A stretch of 13,022 bases of DNA from WVWW01 sp041568335 (GTDB taxonomy: Bacteria; Acidobacteriota; Polarisedimenticolia; Polarisedimenticolales; Polarisedimenticolaceae). Below the pieces are notes generated by a model. The model saw nothing but the letters and a program-made list of their open reading frames with translations, searched no databases and was not told the origin of the DNA. Of the stretch, positions 1 to 7,185 are shown piece after piece. The stretch is taken from NCBI GenBank assembly GCA_041568335.1, contig JBFFZZ010000061.1:1-13022 (forward strand), written 5' to 3'. A program made the position numbers and the translations under genes. Position 1 is the first letter of the stretch, and each line of letters starts with the position of its first letter.

Positions 1-1696
1 AATCGGTCCAATCCGCGCTGTCGACCGGAGCCGCGAGGTAGTTCGTCAACCCGTGGTCGCGATCCATCTCGTGGACGAAGTGCTGGGTCGGCCGGCGTAA
101 ATCGCAATCGACGATGACGACCCGATCGCCCGCGGCCGCGAGTGTCCGTCCCAGGTTGGCGACGGTCGAGGACTTGCCTTCCTGCGGACCGGTGCTCGTG
201 ATCAGGACGACCTTGCGCTGCCGGCTCTCGCTGGAGAAGATCACGCTCGTTCGCAGGGACTGGTAGGCCTCCTTGACCGCGCGCTCCTTGATCCCCTCGT
301 CCCCCGCCTTGGGCACCACGGCCAGCACGGCGAGCTGCAGGTACTTCTCGATGTCGTCCGGCGTGCGGAACGTGTTGTCCAGGTAATCCAGGAAGAACGC
401 CGTCGACAGACCGAAGAACACACCCATCATCGCGCCGATGAGCAGGTTGAGCTTCTTGCGGGGTTTGATCGGGTAGCGCGGCTCCGTCGCCTCGTCGAGC
501 ACAGAGATATTGTTGGTCAAAAGCTGGGTGCCGAGCTGGACCTCGCCCATGGTTCGGTTGATCATGTCGAGGATCTGCTTGCGGGTCTCCGCATCGGTCT
601 TGTGAAGGTCGTACTCCGACGTGGCCTTGGCGACGTCGACCGAGAGCTCTTCCGCGGCGGAGATCTGGGATTTCAGATAGTCCACATATTCGCGGGTCCC
701 GTCGTACTTGTTTTGCAGGGTCCCGAGGATCACGCTGACACGGTCGCGGATGCGCTCCCGGATCTTGGCCAGCTCGCTTTCGGTCTTTTCGTATTGCGGG
801 TGACCGGGACGAAGGTCGACCTTGTCGGATTCGAGCTGTCGTTCCAGGTCGACCTTGGTGCGATTGAGCTCCTTGAGATCCGGATCGGCGGCCAGTTCGG
901 GTACCGACATCAGGTTCCCGTTCGTGCGCTGGAGTCCCCGGATCCGGTTGAGCGTGTCCCGTAGCTGGCTCACCTCGAGGTTGGCGGTGGTCAGCTCGGA
1001 GTCGTACGCCTTGAGCTTCTCGAGGACGATCTGTTCCTTGTGCTCGGAAGAGACGATCGCGGACTCCTCGAGCGTCTTGAAGCGAACGTCCTGGGCCGAG
1101 GCGAGCGCGTCCTGGAGGACCTCCATCTGCGACTGCACCGCGCGGAACGCCTCGTCCATGTTGGAACGGGCCTTCTCGAAGTTGCGGTCGACGTACTGGT
1201 GGGCCACGGCGTTGACCCACTCCGTGATCTCCGCCGGGTTCGCGCCGAGCATGCTGATCTCGATCAGGCCGGTCTCACGGCGGGGAACCACCTGAATCAT
1301 GCCGCGGAACGTCTCGATCGGATCGGCGGATTGCGACAGCTGCGGATGGCTGCCGAGGTCGAGCACGTGGGCGACGCGTTGGGCCACGTCGCGGCTGCGA
1401 ATGATCTCGACCTGGGTGTTGTGGTATTTCTCCTCGGCGAGCCAGCCGTAGCTGTTGACGCCGAGCCCGGAGACGTCCTGGCCAACGGAGATCTGCTGGG
1501 CCTTGGACTGCACCTCGATCGTTGCGGTCGCCCGATAGATCGGGGTCTGCAGGAACGTCCAGACGGTGGTCAGGCCGACGACGAGCACGAACATCGCCAG
1601 CACGGTCCAGCGGGCCTGCCACACGATCTTCCAATAGTCCCTGAGGTGGACCTCCTGGAAGATCGAGTCACGCGTCAAGGTTGGGGGGGTCTCCAT
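1..1696 (-). CDS. wzc: Wzc-type polysaccharide co-polymerase / tyrosine autokinase (3' end cut by window edge)
   Basis: Inner-membrane regulator of chain length and export in Wzy-dependent pathways; family members autophosphorylate on tyrosine and contact the OPX export protein. The frame is open from ATG 1696 to base 1 (about 565 residues, no stop). A first membrane helix lies at about residues 30-48, then a Wzz-type periplasmic domain, a long charged coiled-coil-like region (about 180-370), a proline-containing PRYPIKPRKK stretch before the second helix (about 416-438), and a cytoplasmic P-loop kinase domain. Walker A is GPQEGKSS (residues 503-510, Lys508) and Walker A' is VVIVDCD (526-532). 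Walker B and any C-terminal tyrosine cluster fall outside the window, so kinase activity is inferred from the family. A GGCGGAG Shine-Dalgarno 6 nt upstream supports the start. It follows the OPX gene by 97 bp. Codons 3-5 contain a run of seven C. Confidence 0.93.
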   Translation of the reverse strand, partial: METPPTLTRDSIFQEVHLRDYWKIVWQARWTVLAMFVLVVGLTTVWTFLQTPIYRATATIEVQSKAQQISVGQDVSGLGVNSYGWLAEEKYHNTQVEIIRSRDVAQRVAHVLDLGSHPQLSQSADPIETFRGMIQVVPRRETGLIEISMLGANPAEITEWVNAVAHQYVDRNFEKARSNMDEAFRAVQSQMEVLQDALASAQDVRFKTLEESAIVSSEHKEQIVLEKLKAYDSELTTANLEVSQLRDTLNRIRGLQRTNGNLMSVPELAADPDLKELNRTKVDLERQLESDKVDLRPGHPQYEKTESELAKIRERIRDRVSVILGTLQNKYDGTREYVDYLKSQISAAEELSVDVAKATSEYDLHKTDAETRKQILDMINRTMGEVQLGTQLLTNNISVLDEATEPRYPIKPRKKLNLLIGAMMGVFFGLSTAFFLDYLDNTFRTPDDIEKYLQLAVLAVVPKAGDEGIKERAVKEAYQSLRTSVIFSSESRQRKVVLITSTGPQEGKSSTVANLGRTLAAAGDRVVIVDCDLRRPTQHFVHEMDRDHGLTNYLAAPVDSADWTD

Positions 1697-1702
1697 GCGT
1701 CA

Positions 1703-1709
1703 CTCCGCC
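1703..1709 (-). promoter_or_regulatory. Ribosome binding site of the wzc-like gene
   Basis: GGCGGAG on the minus strand, separated by 6 nt from ATG 1696. It fixes the start of the co-polymerase gene, which is otherwise open at its far end. Confidence 0.7.
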
Positions 1710-1755
1710 CTAAATCGCCGAAAAAGTTCTCGAATCAGCCAAACCGTGCCATCCG

Positions 1756-1784
1756 AATGTACGCTTTTCCGGCGGTGGTCACAA
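1756..1784 (-). promoter_or_regulatory. Weak candidate sigma-70 promoter ahead of the wzc-like gene
   Basis: In the 97-bp gap (1697-1793) the minus strand reads TTGTGA, 17 nt, TACATT. Each hexamer matches the consensus at 4 of 6 positions. The start point would be near 1749, giving a leader of about 50 nt. The match is modest and could be chance; read-through from the OPX gene is equally plausible. Nothing else is seen in this gap apart from the ribosome binding site. Confidence 0.2.
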
Positions 1785-1793
1785 CCATGCGGA

Positions 1794-2948
1794 TCAGAAG
1801 TAGCGCCGATCGACGATGATCGTCTCCCCGCCGTGGAGTGAGGGATCTTCGGCCTTGCCGAGCTGGATTTTCCTCAAATTGTGGACTTCTACGCGGGTGG
1901 TGCCGTCCTCCAGGGGGTACAAGACCCGGACTTCCTTGCGATTGGCCCATTCGGTCAGCCCACCGACCATCGCGACGGCCCGCATCAGCGTCAGCCCGCG
2001 CTCGATCGCGATCCGGCTGGGGCTGCGCACCTCGCCCTGGATGTACGCGTACTCCGAATGCGTCACATCCACGATGTCGCCGTGATAGAGCATCGGATCG
2101 ACTTCCCCGCTCTCGAATTCCGTGCGGCCGATGGAGATGATCTCGTACTCGTCGGACGCGGGCTTCCTGCGCGAGATCGTGATCGTCTCGCCCGCGTACT
2201 GGTTGAAGCCGCCCGCCTCGGAGAGAACCTCCTTGAGCCGGGTGCCGCCGCGTAACGTGATGCGACCGAGCCGTTGCGCCTGGCCCGTGACCATCACCCA
2301 CTGGCTGCGGAACTCCTTGACCTCGACATCGACCTGCGGGTCGACCAGAAACTCGTGTCCGAGCTTCTCGGTCAGCAGGATCGCGACCTGCCGCGGGGTC
2401 ATCCCGGCGACTCTCGTCTCGCCGACCAGCGGCGCGAAGATCGTCCCCTCCCGCGTCACCGTCAGCTCCGTATTCAGCTGCGACTGGTTGTGCACGGTGA
2501 GCCGCACGATATCGTCGGGGCCGAGGACATAGTTGCCCGAGGTGGACGGATCGTCCAACACCAACGTGCGCCGGCCGAGATGCAACGCGATCCCGCGCTG
2601 CTCGTACTCGATGCGTTCGAGGACACCCTGGTCGAGTCGCAGATCCAGCCGGACCTGCCCATCCCCCATCGGCGTGACCTCACCGCCACGCACCAACCCG
2701 TTGCTGGCGGCCGCCAGATCGAGCGGGAACTGGCTGCCCCGCGGGAGGATCAACGTGATGATGCGCTCCCCCGGTTCGATCGAGATCTCGGGTGCGACGC
2801 CGTCGGGCAAACGAATCTCCACCTTGGCCGTGACGCGGTCGGGGGATCGCGACTGCTGCGCTTCCACCCCGATGGCTCCGCCGGCCAGCGCGGCGATCAG
2901 CGTCGCCAGCATGAATCGATGTGCGTGTTTTCTCATAATGCTTCCCAT
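1794..2948 (-). CDS. wza: SLBB-domain polysaccharide export protein (OPX/Wza family) with AMIN-like N-terminal region
   Basis: Periplasmic or outer-membrane component that passes polysaccharide from the inner-membrane machinery to the surface. Length 384 residues. A hydrophobic signal peptide (about 5-30, cleavage likely after VEA) has no lipobox cysteine, unlike E. coli Wza, which is a lipoprotein. Residues about 41-115 are a beta-rich region resembling an AMIN domain (inference). A poly_export domain starts at GNYVLGPDDIV (118-128) and runs to about 202, followed by two SLBB repeats (about 206-250, opening QWVMVTG; about 279-345, opening EYAYIQGEV). The protein stops at RRYF just after the last beta segment, with no C-terminal amphipathic helix of the Wza type. 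ATG 2948 starts 1 nt after the beta-barrel gene's stop. ATG 2936 (giving MRKHAH) is a real alternative because GGGAAG lies 4 nt before it. The beta-barrel upstream may be its outer-membrane partner. Confidence 0.9.
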   Translation of the reverse strand: MGSIMRKHAHRFMLATLIAALAGGAIGVEAQQSRSPDRVTAKVEIRLPDGVAPEISIEPGERIITLILPRGSQFPLDLAAASNGLVRGGEVTPMGDGQVRLDLRLDQGVLERIEYEQRGIALHLGRRTLVLDDPSTSGNYVLGPDDIVRLTVHNQSQLNTELTVTREGTIFAPLVGETRVAGMTPRQVAILLTEKLGHEFLVDPQVDVEVKEFRSQWVMVTGQAQRLGRITLRGGTRLKEVLSEAGGFNQYAGETITISRRKPASDEYEIISIGRTEFESGEVDPMLYHGDIVDVTHSEYAYIQGEVRSPSRIAIERGLTLMRAVAMVGGLTEWANRKEVRVLYPLEDGTTRVEVHNLRKIQLGKAEDPSLHGGETIIVDRRYF

Positions 2949-2949
2949 G

Positions 2950-4323
2950 TCAGAACCAGCCCACCCTGAATCTCATAGCGATTGAATTCGATTGATAATC
3001 CGATGCGACGCAGTTGGAATCGCTTCCGCGACTCGTGGCCGTCATCCGGACCGCCGCACGCGGAAGAACGTACCACTCCCAGAAACCCTCGATCTGATAA
3101 CCGCGGTCGCTACGGATGATGTCGTCTCCATTGGCGTTCCTGCAAGTCAGGGTCCCGCTCTCGTTGGCCACCGTCGAGGTCGGGTTGCCGTAGCGACTCG
3201 ACGAGCCGCGGAGACTCACACCCCAGAGCGAGACCTCCCTGAAACGACGGTCGAACAGAACCCGCACCTCCTCGATCAAGTAGTAGGTGTTGAGGATCGA
3301 GGACCGCGGGCGGCGGTTGAGGGTGATGGACATGTTGGACAACCCGCCGACCGGTAGACGCCAGGTAGCGTTGCCCACCAGCCCGCGGAAGTTCGAAGGC
3401 GGCGGCCCGCTGGTTTGCACGTCACGGAACGCGAGTGCCCCGTATCCGATCCGGACGAACAGCGGCTGTTGACGACCGATCAAGCCCCTGTAACCCACCT
3501 CCAGCGCGTCATACTCGACGCGTCTCAGGAAACCGAAACCGAACGGTTGCGTGATCAGGTTGGCGTCGAACTGCTCCTCGCGGCGTGCGGTGTACTGACC
3601 GGTCAGCACACCACGTCGGTAGATCGGTTGGTTGAATTCGTATTCGACGTCCCACGCCTCGTGGTCGTTCCACGGCACAGAGACAAGCTGCTCGAGGTCC
3701 TCGGGCTTGTATCGCCGGTGGTCGCGCTCGACGCGCGCCCGCCAGCTCCGCCTACCAGGAACGTCGCGCTCCCATTCGAGGGCCCATGTGTTGGCCGAGA
3801 AGGGAATCCCCTGTCGGATGAGCTCGGGTTCTACGACGTCGTCGTCGTTGAGACCCACTTCGCGTTGAAGCTCGGTATGACCGTCGGTGTAGGTCTCCTC
3901 GAAGCGCAGCGTGTGGTAGCTAGAGAAGTTGAGATCGAACGTCGCGTAGCCGGTGTGGCGATCCGTCCCGGAAAAGTTGGAGTCCCGGTAGGTGAACGTG
4001 CTGCCCTCGTACCCAAACTCGAGAAGCGACATCCGGAGCGGCACGTATGCCGTGACGCCGGCGCGTAGCGTCGTGGCGATGTCGGAATCCTCGAGTCCTT
4101 CGAGGGGCGACAGTTGCTGTTGATCACTACGGCGGAAGATATTGTCGTCGGCAAGCACCTCGCTCTCGAACCAGGGTGCGAAGAACATCGGGCCCGCGGG
4201 CAGGCCGTCGGGTGGTTCCTCCTGGGTGGACGCGAGGGGCGACCCGCCGGTCAGGAACAGGCCGAGGCATAAAGCGACCGGGCACCCCCGGGGGCGCCGT
4301 GCGTTGGGGAGGATCCGTGCCAT
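2950..4323 (-). CDS. Outer-membrane beta-barrel protein of the polysaccharide export cluster
   Basis: 457 residues. N-terminal signal-like segment (about 14-32: hydrophobic, ending GGSPLAS), then a stretch of alternating, aromatic-rich beta strands through to the end, with the ESEVLADDNIFR opening (about 54-65) common in outer-membrane beta-barrels of exopolysaccharide operons. It ends in GWF with a terminal phenylalanine, the usual signal for insertion by the BAM complex. The start at ATG 4323 lies 19 nt after the WecA-like gene's stop. The same frame is open to 4446, but that extension would overlap the upstream gene by over 100 bp and put an arginine-rich stretch ahead of the signal peptide. 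The Shine-Dalgarno is poor. The stop is separated by a single base from the OPX start, implying coupling. It probably provides the outer-membrane pore for the OPX protein; this is inference from context and family. A strong GC hairpin lies in its first codons. Confidence 0.87.
   Translation of the reverse strand: MARILPNARRPRGCPVALCLGLFLTGGSPLASTQEEPPDGLPAGPMFFAPWFESEVLADDNIFRRSDQQQLSPLEGLEDSDIATTLRAGVTAYVPLRMSLLEFGYEGSTFTYRDSNFSGTDRHTGYATFDLNFSSYHTLRFEETYTDGHTELQREVGLNDDDVVEPELIRQGIPFSANTWALEWERDVPGRRSWRARVERDHRRYKPEDLEQLVSVPWNDHEAWDVEYEFNQPIYRRGVLTGQYTARREEQFDANLITQPFGFGFLRRVEYDALEVGYRGLIGRQQPLFVRIGYGALAFRDVQTSGPPPSNFRGLVGNATWRLPVGGLSNMSITLNRRPRSSILNTYYLIEEVRVLFDRRFREVSLWGVSLRGSSSRYGNPTSTVANESGTLTCRNANGDDIIRSDRGYQIEGFWEWYVLPRAAVRMTATSRGSDSNCVASDYQSNSIAMRFRVGWF
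4281..4298 (-). repeat. GC-rich near-perfect palindrome in the early coding region of the beta-barrel gene
   Basis: Eighteen bases, GGCACCCCCGGGGGCGCC on the plus strand. In the mRNA this becomes a hairpin in which the one mismatch is a G-U wobble, with 7 pairs around a CCGG loop. It lies about 25-42 nt downstream of ATG 4323, inside the signal-peptide codons. It could slow initiation or early elongation, or could simply reflect GC-rich coding for Arg-Pro-Arg-Gly. Confidence 0.5.
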
Positions 4324-4342
4324 TTGTCTAGGTCTTATATAC

Positions 4343-5539
4343 TCAGCGACTCCGCGCCTGGCTACCCTGCGGGGCCAACGGCCGGCCGGCCGCGACGGGT
4401 CGCGGCTCTTTTTCCGGCGCCGGGGAGGCCTCGACTCGCTCCTCACGCCGGAGACGAAAATACAGAAGGCCCATAAACCCGGCCATTCCCGCCGCCAAGG
4501 CCACGATCACCAGCCCGCCGAGCCAGAGGCTCTTGAACAGGACGAAGGCAAAGGCGGACAGCGCAAACAGGGATCCGACACCGTACAACACCAGCACGGC
4601 ATTGCGATGACTCAGCCCGAGATCGAGCAGCCGATGATGGATGTGCCCGCGGTCGGGCAGGAACAGGTGCTGGTAGTTCGTCGCCACGTAGCGCAACGCG
4701 TTGTCCGTCCGCATGCCGCGTTTTCCGACGCGTAGCATCCGACGCAAGACGGTGAACCCGGTGTCCATCAGTGGCACACCGAGGACGAGCAGCGGCACCA
4801 GGATGGCGACGGCGGTCGTGCCCTTCTGGCTCCCGCGGACCGAGGTCACGGCGAGCACGAAACCGAGAAACAGGCTGCCCGAATCCCCGAGAAAGATCCT
4901 CGCCGGGTTGAAGTTGTAACGGAGAAAGCCCGCGAGCGCGCCGGCCAGCGTGACGCTGGCGGCGGTCACGCCGACCAGGCCACGATCGAACGCGATGATC
5001 CCGACCGTCAACGTGATGATCAGCGCGATCCCGGTGGCCAGGCCGTCGAGACCGTCGATGAGGTTGACCGCGTTGGTGATCGCGACGATCCACAGCACGG
5101 TCAGCGGCAGGGAAAACACTCCCAGAGTCAGGTCTCCGCCCAGCGGGTGCGAGATCACGTCGATGCGGAACCCCGCGTCCCAGACATAGACGGCGGCGAT
5201 GATCTGGGCCGCGAACTTCCAGCGGAAGGACAGTCCTCGTAGGTCATCGACCAGGCCGACGAGAAACAGCCCCGTCGCGGCGAAGATCAGCCCACGCCAG
5301 TAGACGCCCTGCGGGAAGTGGAACAGCAGACCCGTCGTGTGCGCGGCGAAGGCCATCCCCGCGACGAAGCCGGCGAAGACGGCGACCCCGCCGATCCGGG
5401 GCGTGGGATCGGAATGGGTCTTGCGCCCACCGGGTCGGTCGACCGCACCGAAACGCTCGGCCGCACGCACCAGCAGGGGCGTGACGACCCAGGTCACGCC
5501 CATGGCGACGATCATCGATGCAAATCCGACGAGAAACAT
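4343..5539 (-). CDS. wecA: WecA/MraY-family undecaprenyl-phosphate glycosyl-1-phosphate transferase
   Basis: Polytopic inner-membrane enzyme that transfers a sugar-1-phosphate (usually GlcNAc-1-P in this family) from its UDP-sugar to undecaprenyl phosphate, starting the repeat unit. 398 residues, about 10-11 membrane helices. Visible family motifs: PRIGG (47-51), the Mg-binding Asp pair in GLVDDL (98-99), NAVNLIDGLDGL (156-167), RIFLGDSGS (214-222, Asp219) and the HIHH motif (299-302), with a charged, proline-rich tail after about 362 that is probably cytoplasmic. ATG 5539 gives the family's hydrophobic N-terminus; the nearest GGAG is 13 nt away, so the ribosome binding site is weak. It is the first gene after a 117-bp gap with a candidate promoter and heads the initiation/export module. 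The exact sugar (GlcNAc, GalNAc or another HexNAc) cannot be read from sequence; the nearby epimerase makes HexNAc plausible. Confidence 0.93.
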   Translation of the reverse strand: MFLVGFASMIVAMGVTWVVTPLLVRAAERFGAVDRPGGRKTHSDPTPRIGGVAVFAGFVAGMAFAAHTTGLLFHFPQGVYWRGLIFAATGLFLVGLVDDLRGLSFRWKFAAQIIAAVYVWDAGFRIDVISHPLGGDLTLGVFSLPLTVLWIVAITNAVNLIDGLDGLATGIALIITLTVGIIAFDRGLVGVTAASVTLAGALAGFLRYNFNPARIFLGDSGSLFLGFVLAVTSVRGSQKGTTAVAILVPLLVLGVPLMDTGFTVLRRMLRVGKRGMRTDNALRYVATNYQHLFLPDRGHIHHRLLDLGLSHRNAVLVLYGVGSLFALSAFAFVLFKSLWLGGLVIVALAAGMAGFMGLLYFRLRREERVEASPAPEKEPRPVAAGRPLAPQGSQARSR

Positions 5540-5584
5540 ACCCCGATCCGTTCTCCAACGACCCGACCCGCCCGATGCGGACTC

Positions 5585-5613
5585 AATATACGGATAGACC
5601 CCGGAAGCGTCAG
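5585..5613 (-). promoter_or_regulatory. Candidate sigma-70 promoter upstream of the wecA-like gene
   Basis: In the 117-bp gap (5540-5656) the minus strand reads CTGACG (4 of 6 matches to -35), exactly 17 nt, then TATATT (5 of 6 matches to -10). The predicted start near 5578 leaves a leader of about 38 nt before ATG 5539. A 5-bp inverted repeat (CAGCC at 5611-5615, GGCTG at 5639-5643) touches the -35 box and could be an operator or chance. It is the largest gap in the cluster. No Rho-independent terminator is seen. Confidence 0.45.
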
Positions 5614-5656
5614 CCGGAGTTCGTCGTTTCGGCGTTTTGGCTGAATAAGCGCTCTA

Positions 5657-7168
5657 TTATTGGAACGGAAGGGACCGAACCGACTCCACCGGGACGGTCC
5701 GGATCAGCCCCAGGCGACGGCTGATCCAGCAAAACACCTCGAGGAGGATCAGCGTCCGGATCAAACCCACGGATTGTCCGGCGATCCCGCCGCCGAAATG
5801 GACGAACTGGATCAGCAGCAGCATGTAGATCGCCCGTCGAACCGGGTCGAGCCCCGCCGACCCCGCATAGCGGCGGTAGAACAAGCGCACCACGACACCC
5901 CACAGCGCCATCCCGATGAGGATGCCGGGCAGGTCGAAATTCCAGTACAGCTCGCCGGGGACGGTCACCGCGATCCGGGTTCTCTCGTCGAAGATGCTCA
6001 CGATGCGGAACTTCACCCCGAAGTCGCGGCCCATCATGAACAACGGCTTGTCGGGCCAGATGAACCGCGGCACGAAGAAGGCCATCGCCGGCACGAAGAT
6101 CGTCTCGCCGTTTTCGTACGGTACCCAGCGCGGCACGTCGCGGATGACGACGGCGACCGAGTTGATCAAGGCGATGCGCCGCTTGAACGTCCCGAGAGAC
6201 TCCTCCAGGTACTCGTCGCGATCCATCGAGGTCAGCGAGGTCATGGTCAACGCAGCCCGCTGGGACGACGGCAGGCGAGGGTCAAGCAGACGATAGTTGT
6301 TGAAGAACGGGAAGATGACGAAGATCAGGACCAGACCGATGATGATCAGAGAGCGCCAGGGGAACACCCGCCGGGCGTACCAGAGGGAGATCAGCGGGAC
6401 GACGAGCAGCGTCACCGCCTGGGATTTGTCGGACAGGTTGTTGAGCAGGATCAGCAGCGTGATCGGGATGAAGCCGAGGTACAGCATCCAGCGCTGGATC
6501 CAGGTGGCCCTTCCGGACAGCACCAGCAACCAGGCCAGCGCCCACGAGAAGTAGTACAGCGGCGCGAGCTGGGCCAGGGAGCTGACGAAGCCGGAGAAGT
6601 TCGAGCCGGCCCAGAACGCCACCTTCATCGAAACATCGGCCGCGTTGCCGATGACACCCAGGAGACCGGGTACGGCCAGCACGGACGCGCCGGTCGGCAG
6701 GTCCTCGGTCTCGCGCGCGGTCTGCGGACGGAACCACGGTCCGTAGTAGCCGCCGAGCATGCAGAGGTATCCGAGCAGGCAGAACAACGCCGCCTTCGGA
6801 ACGAACGGCAACAGGTAGTAGTCGTAGGCGACGTTGTAGGGATCGGCGACCATCCACAACGCGCCCAGGCCGAAGTACATCCAGTAACGGAACCCGAGGA
6901 CGTGGATGATCTCGAACGGATCGAAACGGTCCCGCTGGTAGGCCAGCGCCGCCGGAACGATCAAGCAGAGCGCCATCAGGATCGTGATCAGGAAGATCGA
7001 AGCGTGCTCGGAGAGCGGCACGAGCAGGACCAGCGCGCCCGCGCCGAGCAGGAACAGGGACGCTCTGAGCGGCCGAACCCTGTGCGCGACTCGCTGATAA
7101 ACCTCGGCCAAATCGTCTCCAGTCCTGCCGTTTGTATACCGACCTTCGCCCGCCGTGCCACCGTCCAC
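5657..7168 (-). CDS. wzy: Wzy-like oligosaccharide repeat-unit polymerase
   Basis: Predicted inner-membrane polymerase that joins lipid-linked repeat units in the periplasm. 503 residues with about 11-13 hydrophobic segments starting at about residue 37. A large hydrophilic stretch (about 291-365) precedes PRFIWPDKP (367-375), a signature common in Wzy/oligosaccharide repeat-unit polymerases, and is followed by GELYWNFDLPGILIGM (405-420), the usual next helix. Sequence in this family is poorly conserved, so the call rests on topology, this motif and context. GTG 7168 begins 17 nt after the TPR gene's stop but lacks a clear Shine-Dalgarno. TTG 7111 (residue 20) has GGAG at a 5-nt spacing and may be the true start. 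A 512-codon open frame on the opposite strand is a shadow. The gene ends the upstream module; a promoter follows its stop. Confidence 0.8.
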   Translation of the reverse strand: MDGGTAGEGRYTNGRTGDDLAEVYQRVAHRVRPLRASLFLLGAGALVLLVPLSEHASIFLITILMALCLIVPAALAYQRDRFDPFEIIHVLGFRYWMYFGLGALWMVADPYNVAYDYYLLPFVPKAALFCLLGYLCMLGGYYGPWFRPQTARETEDLPTGASVLAVPGLLGVIGNAADVSMKVAFWAGSNFSGFVSSLAQLAPLYYFSWALAWLLVLSGRATWIQRWMLYLGFIPITLLILLNNLSDKSQAVTLLVVPLISLWYARRVFPWRSLIIIGLVLIFVIFPFFNNYRLLDPRLPSSQRAALTMTSLTSMDRDEYLEESLGTFKRRIALINSVAVVIRDVPRWVPYENGETIFVPAMAFFVPRFIWPDKPLFMMGRDFGVKFRIVSIFDERTRIAVTVPGELYWNFDLPGILIGMALWGVVVRLFYRRYAGSAGLDPVRRAIYMLLLIQFVHFGGGIAGQSVGLIRTLILLEVFCWISRRLGLIRTVPVESVRSLPFQ

Positions 7169-7185
7169 CCGGTGCGGATCTCGGA

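Noticed and set aside
1737..1751. Sigma-54-like TGGCAC...GGCT sequence upstream of the co-polymerase gene
   Set aside because: The spacing between the GG and GC elements is 9 nt instead of the required 10, and the -12 element is not TTGC.
602..1819. Overlapping plus-strand frames opposite the co-polymerase gene
   Set aside because: They are antisense to a continuous frame with Wzz, coiled-coil and P-loop regions, and show no domain of their own.
4324..4446. 41-residue N-terminal extension of the beta-barrel protein
   Set aside because: It would overlap the WecA-like gene by over 100 bp and put an arginine-rich stretch before the signal peptide.
5644..5661. AATAA...TTATT inverted repeat at the end of the Wzy-like gene, considered as a terminator
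   Set aside because: The stem is five A-T pairs with no GC core and no following U tract, so it would not terminate transcription.
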